Positions 1 through 9,360 of a stretch of DNA of 64,000 nt are shown here, one piece after another. Position numbers and translations under genes: made by a program. The notes under the pieces were generated by a model that saw nothing but the letters and a program-made list of their open reading frames with translations, did not search any database and had not been told where the DNA came from. The stretch is taken from positions 3,782,001 through 3,846,000 of the forward strand of contig NZ_CP034550.1 in the NCBI RefSeq assembly GCF_009498035.1, read 5' to 3'. Within the stretch, counting starts at the first letter, position 1, and each line of letters opens with the position of its first letter. The DNA is from Saccharothrix syringae. GTDB lineage: Bacteria; Actinomycetota; Actinomycetes; Mycobacteriales; Pseudonocardiaceae.

Positions 1-1035
<1,035 letters not shown>

Positions 1036-1047
1036 GCGTGTTCCCGG

Positions 1048-1638
1048 TCAGCGGGCGATCGAGACGGCGAACGGCGCGAACCCGCCGGCCCGGATCACGT
1101 GCGGCACGAACAGGACCGCGGCCTCGGTGGCCCGCGCCGTCTCGATGCCGCCGAGGTCGGTGATCCACTCCGCGCGCCAGCCGAGATCGGTGAGGAGTTC
1201 GCGGACCACCTGCTTGGCCCGGTCGTCGCGGCCGGAGAGGAACGCGGTGGGCGGCTGGGCGAGCGAGGCGGGCGCGGTCATCACCGGGTAGAGCATGGTG
1301 TTGAGGGACTTGACGACGTGCGTGTCGGGCAGCGCGTCCTGAAGTCGCTCCGCGAGGCTCGACCCGGGGTGGAGCAGGTCGGCGGGCAGCCCGTCCGGTC
1401 CGTCGGTGGTGGCGTTGGAGACGTCGAGGAGGACCTTGCCGCGCAGTTGTTCGCGCAGCGCGGTGAGCCGTTCGAGCGAGCCCTCGCCCGGGGTGGCGTT
1501 GATGACGACCCGAGCCTTGCCCGCGGCTGCTGCGGCGGCGCCCGGCGAGCGGTCCGCCACGGTCACCTCGTGCCCGGCCGCGGTGAGCGCGCGGGCGAGG
1601 TTGCCGCCTACGCGGCCGTTCCCGAGTACGGCGATCAC
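1048..1638 (-). CDS. NAD(P)-binding oxidoreductase, F420-dependent NADP reductase-like
   Basis: A 196-residue protein opening with a Rossmann dinucleotide motif (IAVLGNGRVGG) at residues 2-12, then ADRSPG as the second-strand end and VINATPGEG as a later strand loop. Length and pattern fit the COG2085 family, which includes F420H2:NADP oxidoreductases and related NAD(P)-binding proteins. The GTG start at 1638 is chosen because GAGGAG lies 9 nt upstream; the frame continues much further upstream but only as a shadow of the next gene. It sits 32 bp downstream of the phosphatase-like gene, so the two are probably one operon, divergent from the LysR gene. The real substrate is not known. Confidence 0.8.
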   Translation of the reverse strand: MIAVLGNGRVGGNLARALTAAGHEVTVADRSPGAAAAAAGKARVVINATPGEGSLERLTALREQLRGKVLLDVSNATTDGPDGLPADLLHPGSSLAERLQDALPDTHVVKSLNTMLYPVMTAPASLAQPPTAFLSGRDDRAKQVVRELLTDLGWRAEWITDLGGIETARATEAAVLFVPHVIRAGGFAPFAVSIAR

Positions 1639-1670
1639 GGTGTTGTGCTCCTCGTTCGGTTCGTCGGTGG

Positions 1671-2462
1671 TCAGCGGGAGAGGGTGGTGACGGCCTCGGC
1701 GTGCACGCCGGGCGCGGCGGCGAGGAAGCTGTCGCTCGCCGGGGTCCAGGGGCGGCCCTCGGCGTCGGACACCCGCCCGCCGGCCTCGGTGACGAGCAGC
1801 GCCCCGGGCAGCAGGTCGGCGCGGGCACCGGCGAACTGCCAGAAGGCGTCGACCCGGCCGGCGGCCACGTCGAGCAGGTGCAGGGTCGCGGGCACGGAGG
1901 TGCGCACCACGAGCGCGTCGCGGAGCATCGCGGTGATCGAGGAGCCGACGCGCCGCACGACCGCCTCGTCCTCGTCCGGCCTGGCCTGGCTCGTGGCCAC
2001 GAGGCCCAGCCCCAGGCTCGCGGTGCCGGACACGCGCAGCGGCCGGCCGTCGACGTGCGCGCCGCCGCCCGCGAGCGCGGTGTGGGTCTCGCCGGTCAGC
2101 GGCAGGTGGACCGCGGTGAACACCGGCCGGTTGTCGCGCACGAGGGTGGCGGTGACCGCCCAGTCGGGCAGGCCGTGCAGGTGGTTGACGTTGCCCTCGG
2201 CCGGGTCCACGACCCACCACTCCCCGTCGGGCAGGGCACCGCCCGCGAGTTCGTCCTCCACCCAGCGGGCGCCCGGGCGCAGGTCGGTGAGGTGGGGGCG
2301 CAGGACCGCGAGGGCCGCCTCGTCGTTGGCGGCGAGCGCGGCCATCAGCTCGTCGCGGGTCCGGTGGCGGACCACCCCGCCGAAGCGCTCGCGCAGCGCC
2401 GAACCGGCCTCGCGCACGGCGACAACGGTCTGGGCGAGCAGGTCGGCAGTCGTCCCGGGCAT
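1671..2462 (-). CDS. Inositol monophosphatase-family protein with altered metal motif
   Basis: 263 residues, the usual length for inositol monophosphatase/CysQ phosphatases. The first acidic site (VEDE, residues 68-71) is present. The canonical DPxDGTxNF loop reads DPAEGNVNH at residues 86-94: Asp86 is kept but the next Asp is Glu and the Thr is Asn. The late WDxAAG site reads RADLLPGALLVTEAGG, keeping Asp216 and the EAGG tail but not the Trp. The fold is therefore clear, but metal-dependent catalysis may be altered. ATG at 2462 has CAGGAG 7 nt upstream. It is the first gene of the operon that includes the reductase gene and is divergent from a LysR regulator, its probable controller. Confidence 0.8.
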   Translation of the reverse strand: MPGTTADLLAQTVVAVREAGSALRERFGGVVRHRTRDELMAALAANDEAALAVLRPHLTDLRPGARWVEDELAGGALPDGEWWVVDPAEGNVNHLHGLPDWAVTATLVRDNRPVFTAVHLPLTGETHTALAGGGAHVDGRPLRVSGTASLGLGLVATSQARPDEDEAVVRRVGSSITAMLRDALVVRTSVPATLHLLDVAAGRVDAFWQFAGARADLLPGALLVTEAGGRVSDAEGRPWTPASDSFLAAAPGVHAEAVTTLSR

Positions 2463-2550
2463 GGTGGTGCTCCTGTCTGAGGGGGATCGTCGGGCGCTTT
2501 TCCCGCGCACCGACACCACAGAAGTTATGCGGGCCAACCATTAACTTCAA

Positions 2551-2565
2551 GTGCATGTAAAGCAC
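2551..2565. promoter_or_regulatory. Candidate LysR operator, T-N11-A type
   Basis: Inverted repeat GTGC-N7-GCAC (GTGCATGTAAAGCAC) inside the 119-bp divergent region between the phosphatase-like gene and the LysR gene. It contains the T-N11-A arrangement typical of LysR-type regulators. The site lies 16 bp upstream of the LysR start, where autoregulators often bind. The assignment is inferred from position and pattern. Confidence 0.4.
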
Positions 2566-2581
2566 GGCTAGGATTACTCAA

Positions 2582-3487
2582 ATGCAATTGGACTTGAACC
2601 TGCTCGCCGCGCTCGACGCCCTGCTGGAGGAGGGCAGCGTGACCGCGGCGGCCGAGCGCCTGCACGTCACCGCCCCCGCGATGAGCCGGAGCCTCGGCCG
2701 GATCCGGCGCACCACCGGTGACCAGATCCTGGTGCGCACCGGGCGCACGATGACGCCGACGCCGTACGCGATCGCCGTCCGGGAACAGGTGCACGAACTG
2801 CTCCAGCAGGTCCGGGCCGTGCTGGCGCCGAGCCGTGAGCTGGACCTGGCCACGCTCGACCGCACGTTCACGCTCCGCTGGCACGACTCGCTCGTGGCCC
2901 TGGCGGGCCCCGCGCTGCTGGCGGCCGTGCGCGAGCGGGCACCGGGCGTGCGGTTGCGGTTCCTGGCGGAGTCGCACACCGACACCCCCGAGCTGCGCCG
3001 CGGCGAGGTGGACCTGGAGGCGAACGCGGGCCGGCCGGGCGCGCCCGACGTCCGCGCCGAGGAGGTGGCCCGGACCCGCCACGTCGTCGTCGTGCGGCGG
3101 GGCCACCCGCTCACCCGGGGCCGGACCCTCACCGCCGCGCGGTACGCGGCGGCCGAGCACATCACCGTCTCGCGGCGCGGAAAGCTGGACAACGCCGTCG
3201 ACGAAGCCCTTGCACGGCTCGGCCTCACCCGGCACGTGGTGGCGGCCGCGCCCACCGAGGCGGCCGCGTTCGCGTTCGTGCGCGCCTCGGACCTGCTCGT
3301 CACGGCGCCGGAGGCGATCACGCGGGCGGCTGACCTCGCCTCGCTCCCGCTGCCGTTGGAGCTGCCGCCGGCGAGGGTGTACCTGTCCTGGCACCAGCGC
3401 TATGACACCGACCTGGCGCACGCCTGGTTGCGGGACCTCGCGCGGGATGCGCTGGCGGCGGCGGGCAACGGCGGGGCGGAGCGCTGA
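2582..3487 (+). CDS. LysR-family transcriptional regulator
   Basis: 301 residues, typical LysR length. The N-terminal winged helix-turn-helix (residues 3-60) has the family pattern LNLLAALDALLEEGSVTAAA followed by LHVTAPAMSRSLGRIR. The remainder is a periplasmic-binding-like effector domain. It is transcribed away from the phosphatase/reductase pair, and LysR regulators commonly control the divergent neighbour. The ATG at 2582 is preceded by AGGA about 10 nt upstream. The effector molecule is unknown. Confidence 0.93.
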   Translation: MQLDLNLLAALDALLEEGSVTAAAERLHVTAPAMSRSLGRIRRTTGDQILVRTGRTMTPTPYAIAVREQVHELLQQVRAVLAPSRELDLATLDRTFTLRWHDSLVALAGPALLAAVRERAPGVRLRFLAESHTDTPELRRGEVDLEANAGRPGAPDVRAEEVARTRHVVVVRRGHPLTRGRTLTAARYAAAEHITVSRRGKLDNAVDEALARLGLTRHVVAAAPTEAAAFAFVRASDLLVTAPEAITRAADLASLPLPLELPPARVYLSWHQRYDTDLAHAWLRDLARDALAAAGNGGAER

Positions 3488-3501
3488 AGCCGACGGCGGG
3501 A

Positions 3502-3527
3502 GGGGCGGCCGGCGCACCGGCCGCCCC
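3502..3527. terminator. Bidirectional hairpin terminator
   Basis: GGGGCGGCCGG and its exact reverse complement are separated by CGCA, giving an 11-bp stem with a 4-nt loop. It lies between the converging LysR gene and the four-repeat protein gene. There is no U-tract, as is common for actinobacterial terminators. Confidence 0.7.
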
Positions 3528-3544
3528 ACCGCGGCTGCCCGCGA

Positions 3545-4603
3545 TCAGGGCGTGCACATGGCGTAAGCCTGGGCGTTGTCCCGATAAGCCTTGGCCATCC
3601 AGGTGTTGGGCTCGTCCGGGCTGGGCGCGCTGGTCTCGACCGCGTCGGTCACCACGTCGAAACCGTTCTTGTGCAGGAGCGTGTCGAAGCCGCCGCCGAT
3701 CAGGGCGGTGCCCGCCGGGCACGTGGCCTTCACGAGCTGGCGCGCCGCACCCATCGGGGACACGGCCACGGTGGGCACGGGGGCACCCGCGACGCACAGG
3801 GCGAACGCCCGCGCCTGCCCCTTGGCCAGGTTCACCTTCCAGGTGTTGGGGATGTACTGGTCCGGCGCGTTCTCCTCGACCGCGTCGGTCATGTTCCCCG
3901 CGAGGGACGTGACGAGCCGGGCGTCCTGACCGCCACCGACGAGGCCGGTGCCGTCCGGGCAGCGGGCGTAGGCGGTCTCCGCCTGGTTCGACCACGCGGA
4001 GGCCACGATGGTCGGCACGGGGGCGTCGGCGAGGCACAGGGCGAACGCGCGGGCCTGCCCCTTCTTCAGCTGCACGGTCCACTGCTGGGCGTTGTCCACG
4101 TTGGGCGCGTTGGCCTCGACGTCGTCGTTGACGGTGCCGACGAGGGTCGAGACCAGGCGGGCGTCCTGGCCGCCGCCGACGAGCGCGGTGCCCGGCGGGC
4201 AGTTCGCCCTGGCGACCTCGGCCGGTGCCGACCAGTCGGAGGCGACGACCAGCGGGACGGGGGCGTCGGGCGCGCACAGCGCGACGGCTCTGCTCCTGCC
4301 CTTCTTCTCCTGCGTCTTCCAGGTGTTCGGGATCGTCTCGTCCGGTGCGTTGGCCTCCAGGCCGTCGGTGACCTGGTCCACGGTGTTGGCCACCAACTCG
4401 CCCTGCACGCCGCCGCCGACGAGGCCGGTGCCGGACGGGCAGGTGGCCCTGGCTACCCCGCCCATGCCGGACCAGTCCGAGATGACGACCCGGGGCACGG
4501 GTGTCGCCTGCGCCGCGGCGGGCTGGACCGCGGCGAATGCACTTGTGCTGACCAGGGCCGTCGTCGTGGCGATCGCACCCAGCAGTTTCGCGTTGAAACG
4601 CAT
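3545..4603 (-). CDS. Secreted protein of four tandem 80-residue repeats
   Basis: 352 residues. The first ~31 residues form a Sec signal peptide (basic start, hydrophobic core, AAA-like cleavage site). The mature protein is four copies of an 80-residue unit with no spacer: Cys pairs fall at 55/110, 135/190, 215/270 and 295/350. Each unit carries CPxGTxLVGGG, then a TDxxExNAP-like segment, then NTWxxxxxKGQARAFALC, and units are joined by an APVP hinge. The exact period and the invariant Cys pair suggest four identically folded disulfide-closed modules. No enzyme motif is visible, so a surface-binding or structural role is possible. I do not recognise a named family. The ATG at 4603 follows GGGAGA. 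Confidence 0.85.
   Translation of the reverse strand: MRFNAKLLGAIATTTALVSTSAFAAVQPAAAQATPVPRVVISDWSGMGGVARATCPSGTGLVGGGVQGELVANTVDQVTDGLEANAPDETIPNTWKTQEKKGRSRAVALCAPDAPVPLVVASDWSAPAEVARANCPPGTALVGGGQDARLVSTLVGTVNDDVEANAPNVDNAQQWTVQLKKGQARAFALCLADAPVPTIVASAWSNQAETAYARCPDGTGLVGGGQDARLVTSLAGNMTDAVEENAPDQYIPNTWKVNLAKGQARAFALCVAGAPVPTVAVSPMGAARQLVKATCPAGTALIGGGFDTLLHKNGFDVVTDAVETSAPSPDEPNTWMAKAYRDNAQAYAMCTP
3554..4513 (-). repeat. Four tandem protein repeats of exactly 80 codons
   Basis: Coding repeat covering residues 31-350 of the secreted protein. The period is exactly 240 bp, with no insertions or deletions between Cys landmarks in any unit. Units 2 and 3 are most alike (LVGGGQDARLV and KGQARAFALC in both), and the last is the most diverged. 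Confidence 0.9.
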
Positions 4604-4621
4604 GATTGTCTCCCGTTAATA

Positions 4622-4646
4622 GGTGCCCTGTGTTCGTACGGGCACC
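4622..4646 (-). promoter_or_regulatory. Leader hairpin before the four-repeat protein gene
   Basis: GGTGCCC and GGGCACC form a 7-bp stem around an 11-nt loop, beginning 18 bp upstream of the ATG at 4603. It would lie in the 5' untranslated leader just ahead of the ribosome-binding site. Its function is unknown. Confidence 0.35.
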
Positions 4647-4653
4647 CATCAGT

Positions 4654-4665
4654 GATAGCGCTATC
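4654..4665. promoter_or_regulatory. Palindrome GATAGCGCTATC in AT-rich divergent region
   Basis: A perfect 12-bp palindrome in the 292-bp region between the four-repeat gene (leftward) and the membrane receptor-like gene (rightward). The flanking 60 bp are much more AT-rich than the rest of the window, which fits a promoter zone. It is a candidate operator; the regulator is unknown. Confidence 0.4.
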
Positions 4666-4853
4666 CGAACATCATTTATCTATTGCCCAAGAATGTTCAC
4701 CCAATCGAGTGGAAAAGAATTCCATGATCGTGCCGAAACACGTTTATTGCGGATTCTCGAAGTCGGCGCCGGGTCATCCGACCCCGTCGACGGCACTCCC
4801 ATGACTTGGGCAAATGCCCCGCATCCGGGCGGGCCGCGTGATACAACGGTCGA

Positions 4854-4872
4854 ACCCCGCATTGTGCGGGGT
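4854..4872 (+). promoter_or_regulatory. Leader hairpin just upstream of the receptor-like gene
   Basis: ACCCCGCA-TTG-TGCGGGGT forms an 8-bp stem with a 3-nt loop. It ends 23 nt before the preferred GTG start at 4896 and 11 nt before the AGAGGGGAA ribosome-binding site. It could limit ribosome access or mark a processing site. Confidence 0.35.
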
Positions 4873-4895
4873 CACCGCCAATGAGAGGGGAACTC

Positions 4896-7634
4896 GTGTC
4901 CAATCCCGTGTTCCCCGGCATCGACGACCTGCTGACGCTGGTGCGCAACCTGGTGCGCCGCCCGCGGTTGTTCGAGCGCGACCCCGACCTCGACGTGCGC
5001 GGCGACCTGCCGCTCCCGCTCGTCTGCCTGGTCCGCGAGCCCGGCGCCGACGGCTTCCTGGCCCGGCTCGACCGGGCGCTGGACGCCAAGCTGCCCAAAG
5101 TGCCGCACGTGCTGGTCGACGTGGACCGGGTCGGCGAGCACCCCGACGCCGTGCTGCCGCTGCTGCACGAACTCCACGTCGCGTTGCGCCACCAGCAGCT
5201 GGGCCGCAACCCGCTCCGGCGGTTCGACCACTACGAGCTGGCCCACCACCTGACCGGCGTGCGGCTGCCGCCCCGGCAGGTCAAGCGGGAGGAACCCGTC
5301 GAGACCGTGCTGCGCGCGTGGAGCGGCGGCTCCCCGCTGTCCGGCCCGGCGGCCGAGGTCGTGGACAAGGCCGGTGAACGCGCGCAGCTGCTGATCGCCC
5401 TGGCCAAGTTCGCCGGGCGCCTGGTCGGCCTGTACTGGGGGCGCGACCGCATCCCCGGCCTCGGGCGCGAGCGGCGGTGGTTCATGGGGCAGCCGTACAT
5501 GGTGCCCAGGCACTCCCAGGACTTCCTCGGCTTCGCCGCGCGCCTGACCCGGGACCGCCGGGACTTCGAGAACCCCGAGCAGGTCCGCAAGCTGCTGGTG
5601 CACGCCTTCCTGGAGGACCTGCGCATCGCCTACCGGCGCACCAGGCTGCGGTTCCTGCCGCGCCGCCGGGGGCTGCGGCGCACCGCGCACGTCACCGCGC
5701 TGCTGGACAACGTGGACGGACCGGGCGGCTGGGAGCTGCTGCGGCTGGTCAACGAGGTCCGCAACGAGACCGGGCAGCTCGACCCGCTGCTGATCATCAC
5801 CACGAGCCGCGGGCAGCCGGCCCTGCTGGGCGAACCGCCCGGGCCGAACAAGCCGAACGTGGCCAAGCTGGCGCTCACCGCCTGGAAGGGGCGGCTGCCC
5901 CGGCGGCGCCAACTGCTCGCCGAGGACGCGCGCTACCTGTTCGTCACCCTGCCGGCGACCGTGCCGCCCGACGACGCCGGCCCGGACGAGCAGGACCGGC
6001 GCGCCTGGGAGACCGAGGCGCGCGAGCAGCCCCGGCCGGAACCGCGGCTGGCCCGCCGGGGCGTCGCCGAGGTGGTCGCGGTCTGCGCGCTGCTGGCCGC
6101 GCTGGTGGTGCCCACCCTGGCGGTGCGGGACCACTGGCGCGCCGGGTGCGCCTTCTTCGGCGCGGTCTCCGGCGGCGTCGCCACCGGGCTCGCCCGCATC
6201 GACGGCCACGACCAGTGCGTCGGCTACAGCGACAGCGACCGCCAGGTGTTCGGCGACAACCCGCGGCTGCGCCTGGCGCAGGAGCACGTCTTCGCGCAGA
6301 ACGAGGTCGCCGAGCGGCTGCACCGGGAGGTCCGCGACCGGCCCTACGTCAGCCTGGTCTACTTCGCCGGCCTGACCGCGAACGACAGCGCCCCGGCCAC
6401 CGAGCACTCCGTGGCCGAGGAGCTGGAGGGCCTGGTGATCCGGCAGCGGGAGCAGAACACCACCACGTCGACGGCGGAACCGCTGCTGCGCGTCGTCGTG
6501 GCCAACGGCGGCGCCGGGATGGACGCGGCCGCCGTCGTGGCCCGCGACATGATCGTCCCGCTGACCCGGTCCGACCCGAGCATCCTCGGGGTGGTCGGCC
6601 TGGACCGCAGCGTGGCCCAGACCGAGGAGGCGATCAGGGAGCTGGGCAGGCACGGCGTCCCCACCCTGGGCACCACGCTGACCAAGGTGGGGCTGGACCG
6701 GCTGTCACCGCTGTACTTCCAGCTCGTGCCCGACAACGGCAGGCAGGCGGCGCTGCTCGGCGAGTACGCGCGCCGGGTCCGGGCGACCGCGGTGACGATC
6801 TACCACCCGCCCGTCGACGGGCCCAACACCTACGTCACCTCGCTCGTGGAGGCCGTCCGCGACCGGCTCGGCGGCGGCGGCGTCGCGGTGTCGACCACCG
6901 GGTGGGTCGGCTCGCCCACCGAGCTGCCCGCGCTGTGCGCCGACCAGCGCGACCGGAGCGGCGAGGTGGTGTTCTACGCGGGCCGGGAGAACGACTTCGG
7001 CGACTTCCTGCGCACCGTGCGGCGCAACTGCCCCGACCTGGCCAGGCTGCCGCGCATCGTCGCCGACGACGCGACGTCCCGGTTCGTCGCCCACGCACCC
7101 GGCCGGGACCAGAACGAGTTCAACGGCGTGTCCGTCTCCTACGTCGGCATGGGCGGGCTCGTGGTGCTCGCGGGCCGGCGCTGCGTCGAGGGCGGCTCCG
7201 GGGCGCTGGCCGGCGGCGCCTCGGCCCTCGACGCGTTCTGCGCGGGCTACCGGGACCTCCGCGAGGACCTGGGGTCGCTGCCCGCCGAGGACCGGCCGGT
7301 GATGCCCTGGCCCGGCGAGCGGGTCGGCGGCCTCTACGACACGGCCGGCCTGTTCGTGGACGCCGTGCGCCGGCTGCGGTCGGCCGACCCGGCGCCACCG
7401 CACCCGGCGGCCATCGCCCAGGAGTTCCGCGAGATGACCTTCCTCGGCGCCACCGGCGTGATCGACTTCCGCGCGTCGCGGATCGCCAACGGCCGCAACC
7501 TCGCCGTGCTGACCATCGACAACGTCCGGGACCTCGAAGGCGACGACGGGGTGCCGCGGTGCGTGCTGATGGTGGGCGCGCTCTACCGGGAGGACCAGCC
7601 CCGGCAGGACAACGGCTGCCCCGGGGCGCCCTGA
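4896..7634 (+). CDS. One-pass membrane protein: cytoplasmic domain, TM, outward type I solute-binding domain
   Basis: 912 residues from GTG 4896, which has AGAGGGGAA 3 nt upstream; an in-frame ATG at 4881 would add five residues. Residues 1-385 form a soluble Arg-rich domain with no signal peptide and no Walker A. One hydrophobic segment (about 389-409, EVVAVCALLAALVVPTLAV) follows. Residues ~475-890 look like a branched-chain-amino-acid-type ligand-binding fold (YVSLVYFAGLT, ILGVVGLDRS, VPTLGTTLTK, SPLYFQLVPDNGRQAALLG). The expected topology is N-terminus inside and binding domain outside, a receptor layout rather than a transporter component. No ABC permease is adjacent. The binding-fold assignment is from sequence pattern. 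I do not recognise the N-terminal domain. Confidence 0.75.
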   Translation: MSNPVFPGIDDLLTLVRNLVRRPRLFERDPDLDVRGDLPLPLVCLVREPGADGFLARLDRALDAKLPKVPHVLVDVDRVGEHPDAVLPLLHELHVALRHQQLGRNPLRRFDHYELAHHLTGVRLPPRQVKREEPVETVLRAWSGGSPLSGPAAEVVDKAGERAQLLIALAKFAGRLVGLYWGRDRIPGLGRERRWFMGQPYMVPRHSQDFLGFAARLTRDRRDFENPEQVRKLLVHAFLEDLRIAYRRTRLRFLPRRRGLRRTAHVTALLDNVDGPGGWELLRLVNEVRNETGQLDPLLIITTSRGQPALLGEPPGPNKPNVAKLALTAWKGRLPRRRQLLAEDARYLFVTLPATVPPDDAGPDEQDRRAWETEAREQPRPEPRLARRGVAEVVAVCALLAALVVPTLAVRDHWRAGCAFFGAVSGGVATGLARIDGHDQCVGYSDSDRQVFGDNPRLRLAQEHVFAQNEVAERLHREVRDRPYVSLVYFAGLTANDSAPATEHSVAEELEGLVIRQREQNTTTSTAEPLLRVVVANGGAGMDAAAVVARDMIVPLTRSDPSILGVVGLDRSVAQTEEAIRELGRHGVPTLGTTLTKVGLDRLSPLYFQLVPDNGRQAALLGEYARRVRATAVTIYHPPVDGPNTYVTSLVEAVRDRLGGGGVAVSTTGWVGSPTELPALCADQRDRSGEVVFYAGRENDFGDFLRTVRRNCPDLARLPRIVADDATSRFVAHAPGRDQNEFNGVSVSYVGMGGLVVLAGRRCVEGGSGALAGGASALDAFCAGYRDLREDLGSLPAEDRPVMPWPGERVGGLYDTAGLFVDAVRRLRSADPAPPHPAAIAQEFREMTFLGATGVIDFRASRIANGRNLAVLTIDNVRDLEGDDGVPRCVLMVGALYREDQPRQDNGCPGAP

Positions 7635-7698
7635 AGCCCCGCCGCTCCACGGCTCCCGCCCCCGGTCGTTACGGTGAGTGGTCGGCGAGGGGATGCTC

Positions 7699-9234
7699 AT
7701 GATCAGGTTGGACCGCCTGGTGAACGTGCTGGGTGGCTACGGCGTGCGGCTGGCGTGCTGCCCGGTGCCGCGGTCGACCGAGCTGCGCAGCGTGGTGATG
7801 CGCGAGTCCACGCGGGCCCGGGCCGTCGACGGGGACGTGTTCCTGGCCGTGGGCGCCGGTTCGGTGGCGCGGGCGGTGGAGTGGGCCGCGCGGGCCCGGG
7901 CGAGCGCGGTGCTGGTGCACGGCGGTGCCGAGGTGGCCGAGGAGGCCGCCGCGCTGGGCGAGGCCGGTGGCGTGGCGGTGCTGGTGGTCGAGCCCGAGGT
8001 GTCGTGGAGCCAGTTGGCCGGCGTGGTCTACGGGCTGGTGCTGGAGGGCCGGGAGACCGAGTCCGGTCGCGGGCCGACCGACCTGTTCGCGCTGGCCGAC
8101 AGCCTGGCCGGCGCGGTCGGCGGCGCGGTGACCATCGAGGACCGCTCGTCCGGCGTGCTCGCGTACTCCGACTCGCGGCAGGGCGCCGACCAGGCCCGGT
8201 TGGAGACGATCCTGGCGCGGCGGGTGCCGGACCGGCTGCGGGGGCTGTTCGAGGCGCGCGGGGTGTTCGCCCACCTGGCGACCCGCGACGAGCCGCTGTT
8301 CGTCGAGGGTGACCCGGAGCACGGGCTGACCGGGCGCGTGGTGGTGGCGGTGCGCGCGGGCCGGGAGCTGCTGGGGTCGGTGTGGGTGACCAGCGGGACC
8401 CCGCTGACCGGCGCGCGGTGCGCCGCGCTGGCCGACGGCGCGCGCACGGTGGCGCTGCACCTGCTGCGCCACCGGGCCAGCGCGGACCTGGAGCGCCAGG
8501 TCGAGTCCGACCTGGCCGCGCGGCTGATCGAGGGGACCGCGGACGCCGCCACGGTGGTCAGCAGGCTCGGACTGCCACCGGTCGACCTGCGGGTCGTCGC
8601 GGTCCGGGCGCGCATCGCCGCCGAGCGCCACGAGGCCCTGCTCCTCGCCTTCGAGCGCGCCACCACCGGGTTCGGCTGGTCGCGGCCCGGGCGCAGCGCG
8701 CTGGCGGGCAACACCCTCTACACGGTGCTGCCGGGCGAGCGGGTGGGCGCGGCCCGGGAGTGGGTGGCCCAGCTGCGCGCCGCGCTGCCGGACCGGGTGG
8801 TGGTGACCGCGGGCATCGGCGGCCCGGCCCCGGCCGCCGACCTGCCCGCGAGCAGGCAGGAGGCCGACGAGTGCCTGGCGCTGCACGAGGCGCGCCCGCC
8901 GGACGCGCCGCCGCCCGCCTACGACGAGTCGTGGGACGACATCCTGCTCCAGCGGTTGCGGGCCGCCGCGCGGGCGGGCCGCACCCCGGCGCGGGGACCG
9001 GTGGCCGAGCTGCGCCGGCACGACCAGGAGCACGCCACGCACTACGTGGCGACGCTGCGGGCGTGGCTGGAGGCCCAGGGCGACCTCGCGCGGGCGGGTG
9101 ACCGGCTCGGCGTGCACCCGAACACCATCCGCTACCGGCTGCGCAAGATGACCGAGGTGACCGCGCTCGACCTGGACGACGCCCGCAAGCGCCTCGCCAT
9201 GATCATCCACCTCGCCGCGGCCGACGACGACTGA
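7699..9234 (+). CDS. PucR-family transcriptional regulator
   Basis: 511 residues. The C-terminal ~60 residues are the PucR helix-turn-helix (YVATLRAWLEAQGDLARAGDRLGVHPNTIRYRLRKM, split across two helices), and the N-terminal half matches a PucR-type sensory domain. ATG 7699 is preferred because GAGGGG lies 6 nt upstream; GTG 7678 is an alternative. Family members control purine, amino-acid or proline catabolism, often acting on the next gene. The D-amino-acid dehydrogenase gene lies 126 bp downstream and is the likely target. Confidence 0.88.
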   Translation: MIRLDRLVNVLGGYGVRLACCPVPRSTELRSVVMRESTRARAVDGDVFLAVGAGSVARAVEWAARARASAVLVHGGAEVAEEAAALGEAGGVAVLVVEPEVSWSQLAGVVYGLVLEGRETESGRGPTDLFALADSLAGAVGGAVTIEDRSSGVLAYSDSRQGADQARLETILARRVPDRLRGLFEARGVFAHLATRDEPLFVEGDPEHGLTGRVVVAVRAGRELLGSVWVTSGTPLTGARCAALADGARTVALHLLRHRASADLERQVESDLAARLIEGTADAATVVSRLGLPPVDLRVVAVRARIAAERHEALLLAFERATTGFGWSRPGRSALAGNTLYTVLPGERVGAAREWVAQLRAALPDRVVVTAGIGGPAPAADLPASRQEADECLALHEARPPDAPPPAYDESWDDILLQRLRAAARAGRTPARGPVAELRRHDQEHATHYVATLRAWLEAQGDLARAGDRLGVHPNTIRYRLRKMTEVTALDLDDARKRLAMIIHLAAADDD

Positions 9235-9243
9235 CCGGGCGGT

Positions 9244-9294
9244 TTGTCGGACAGCGTCAAAAAGGCACCTCCGAATTGTCGGCCGCGGACAGCG
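9244..9294 (+). promoter_or_regulatory. Direct repeats upstream of the dehydrogenase gene
   Basis: TTGTCGG occurs at 9244-9250 and 9276-9282 (32 bp apart), and CGGACAGCG at 9248-9256 and 9286-9294, all in the 126-bp gap between the PucR gene and the dehydrogenase gene. Repeated words in this position are plausible PucR binding sites; the motif itself is not confirmed. Confidence 0.3.
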
Positions 9295-9360
9295 GGGTCG
9301 AGGGCGTCCCGGGTGATGCTGGCGTCGTCAGCAAGCACTCGTCCCGGTGTGGAGGTGGTC

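Noticed and set aside
1048..2565. 505-residue reductase with a long N-terminus
   Set aside because: The first 300 codons are a wrong-frame reading of the phosphatase-like gene; GTG 1638 with GAGGAG is the proper start.
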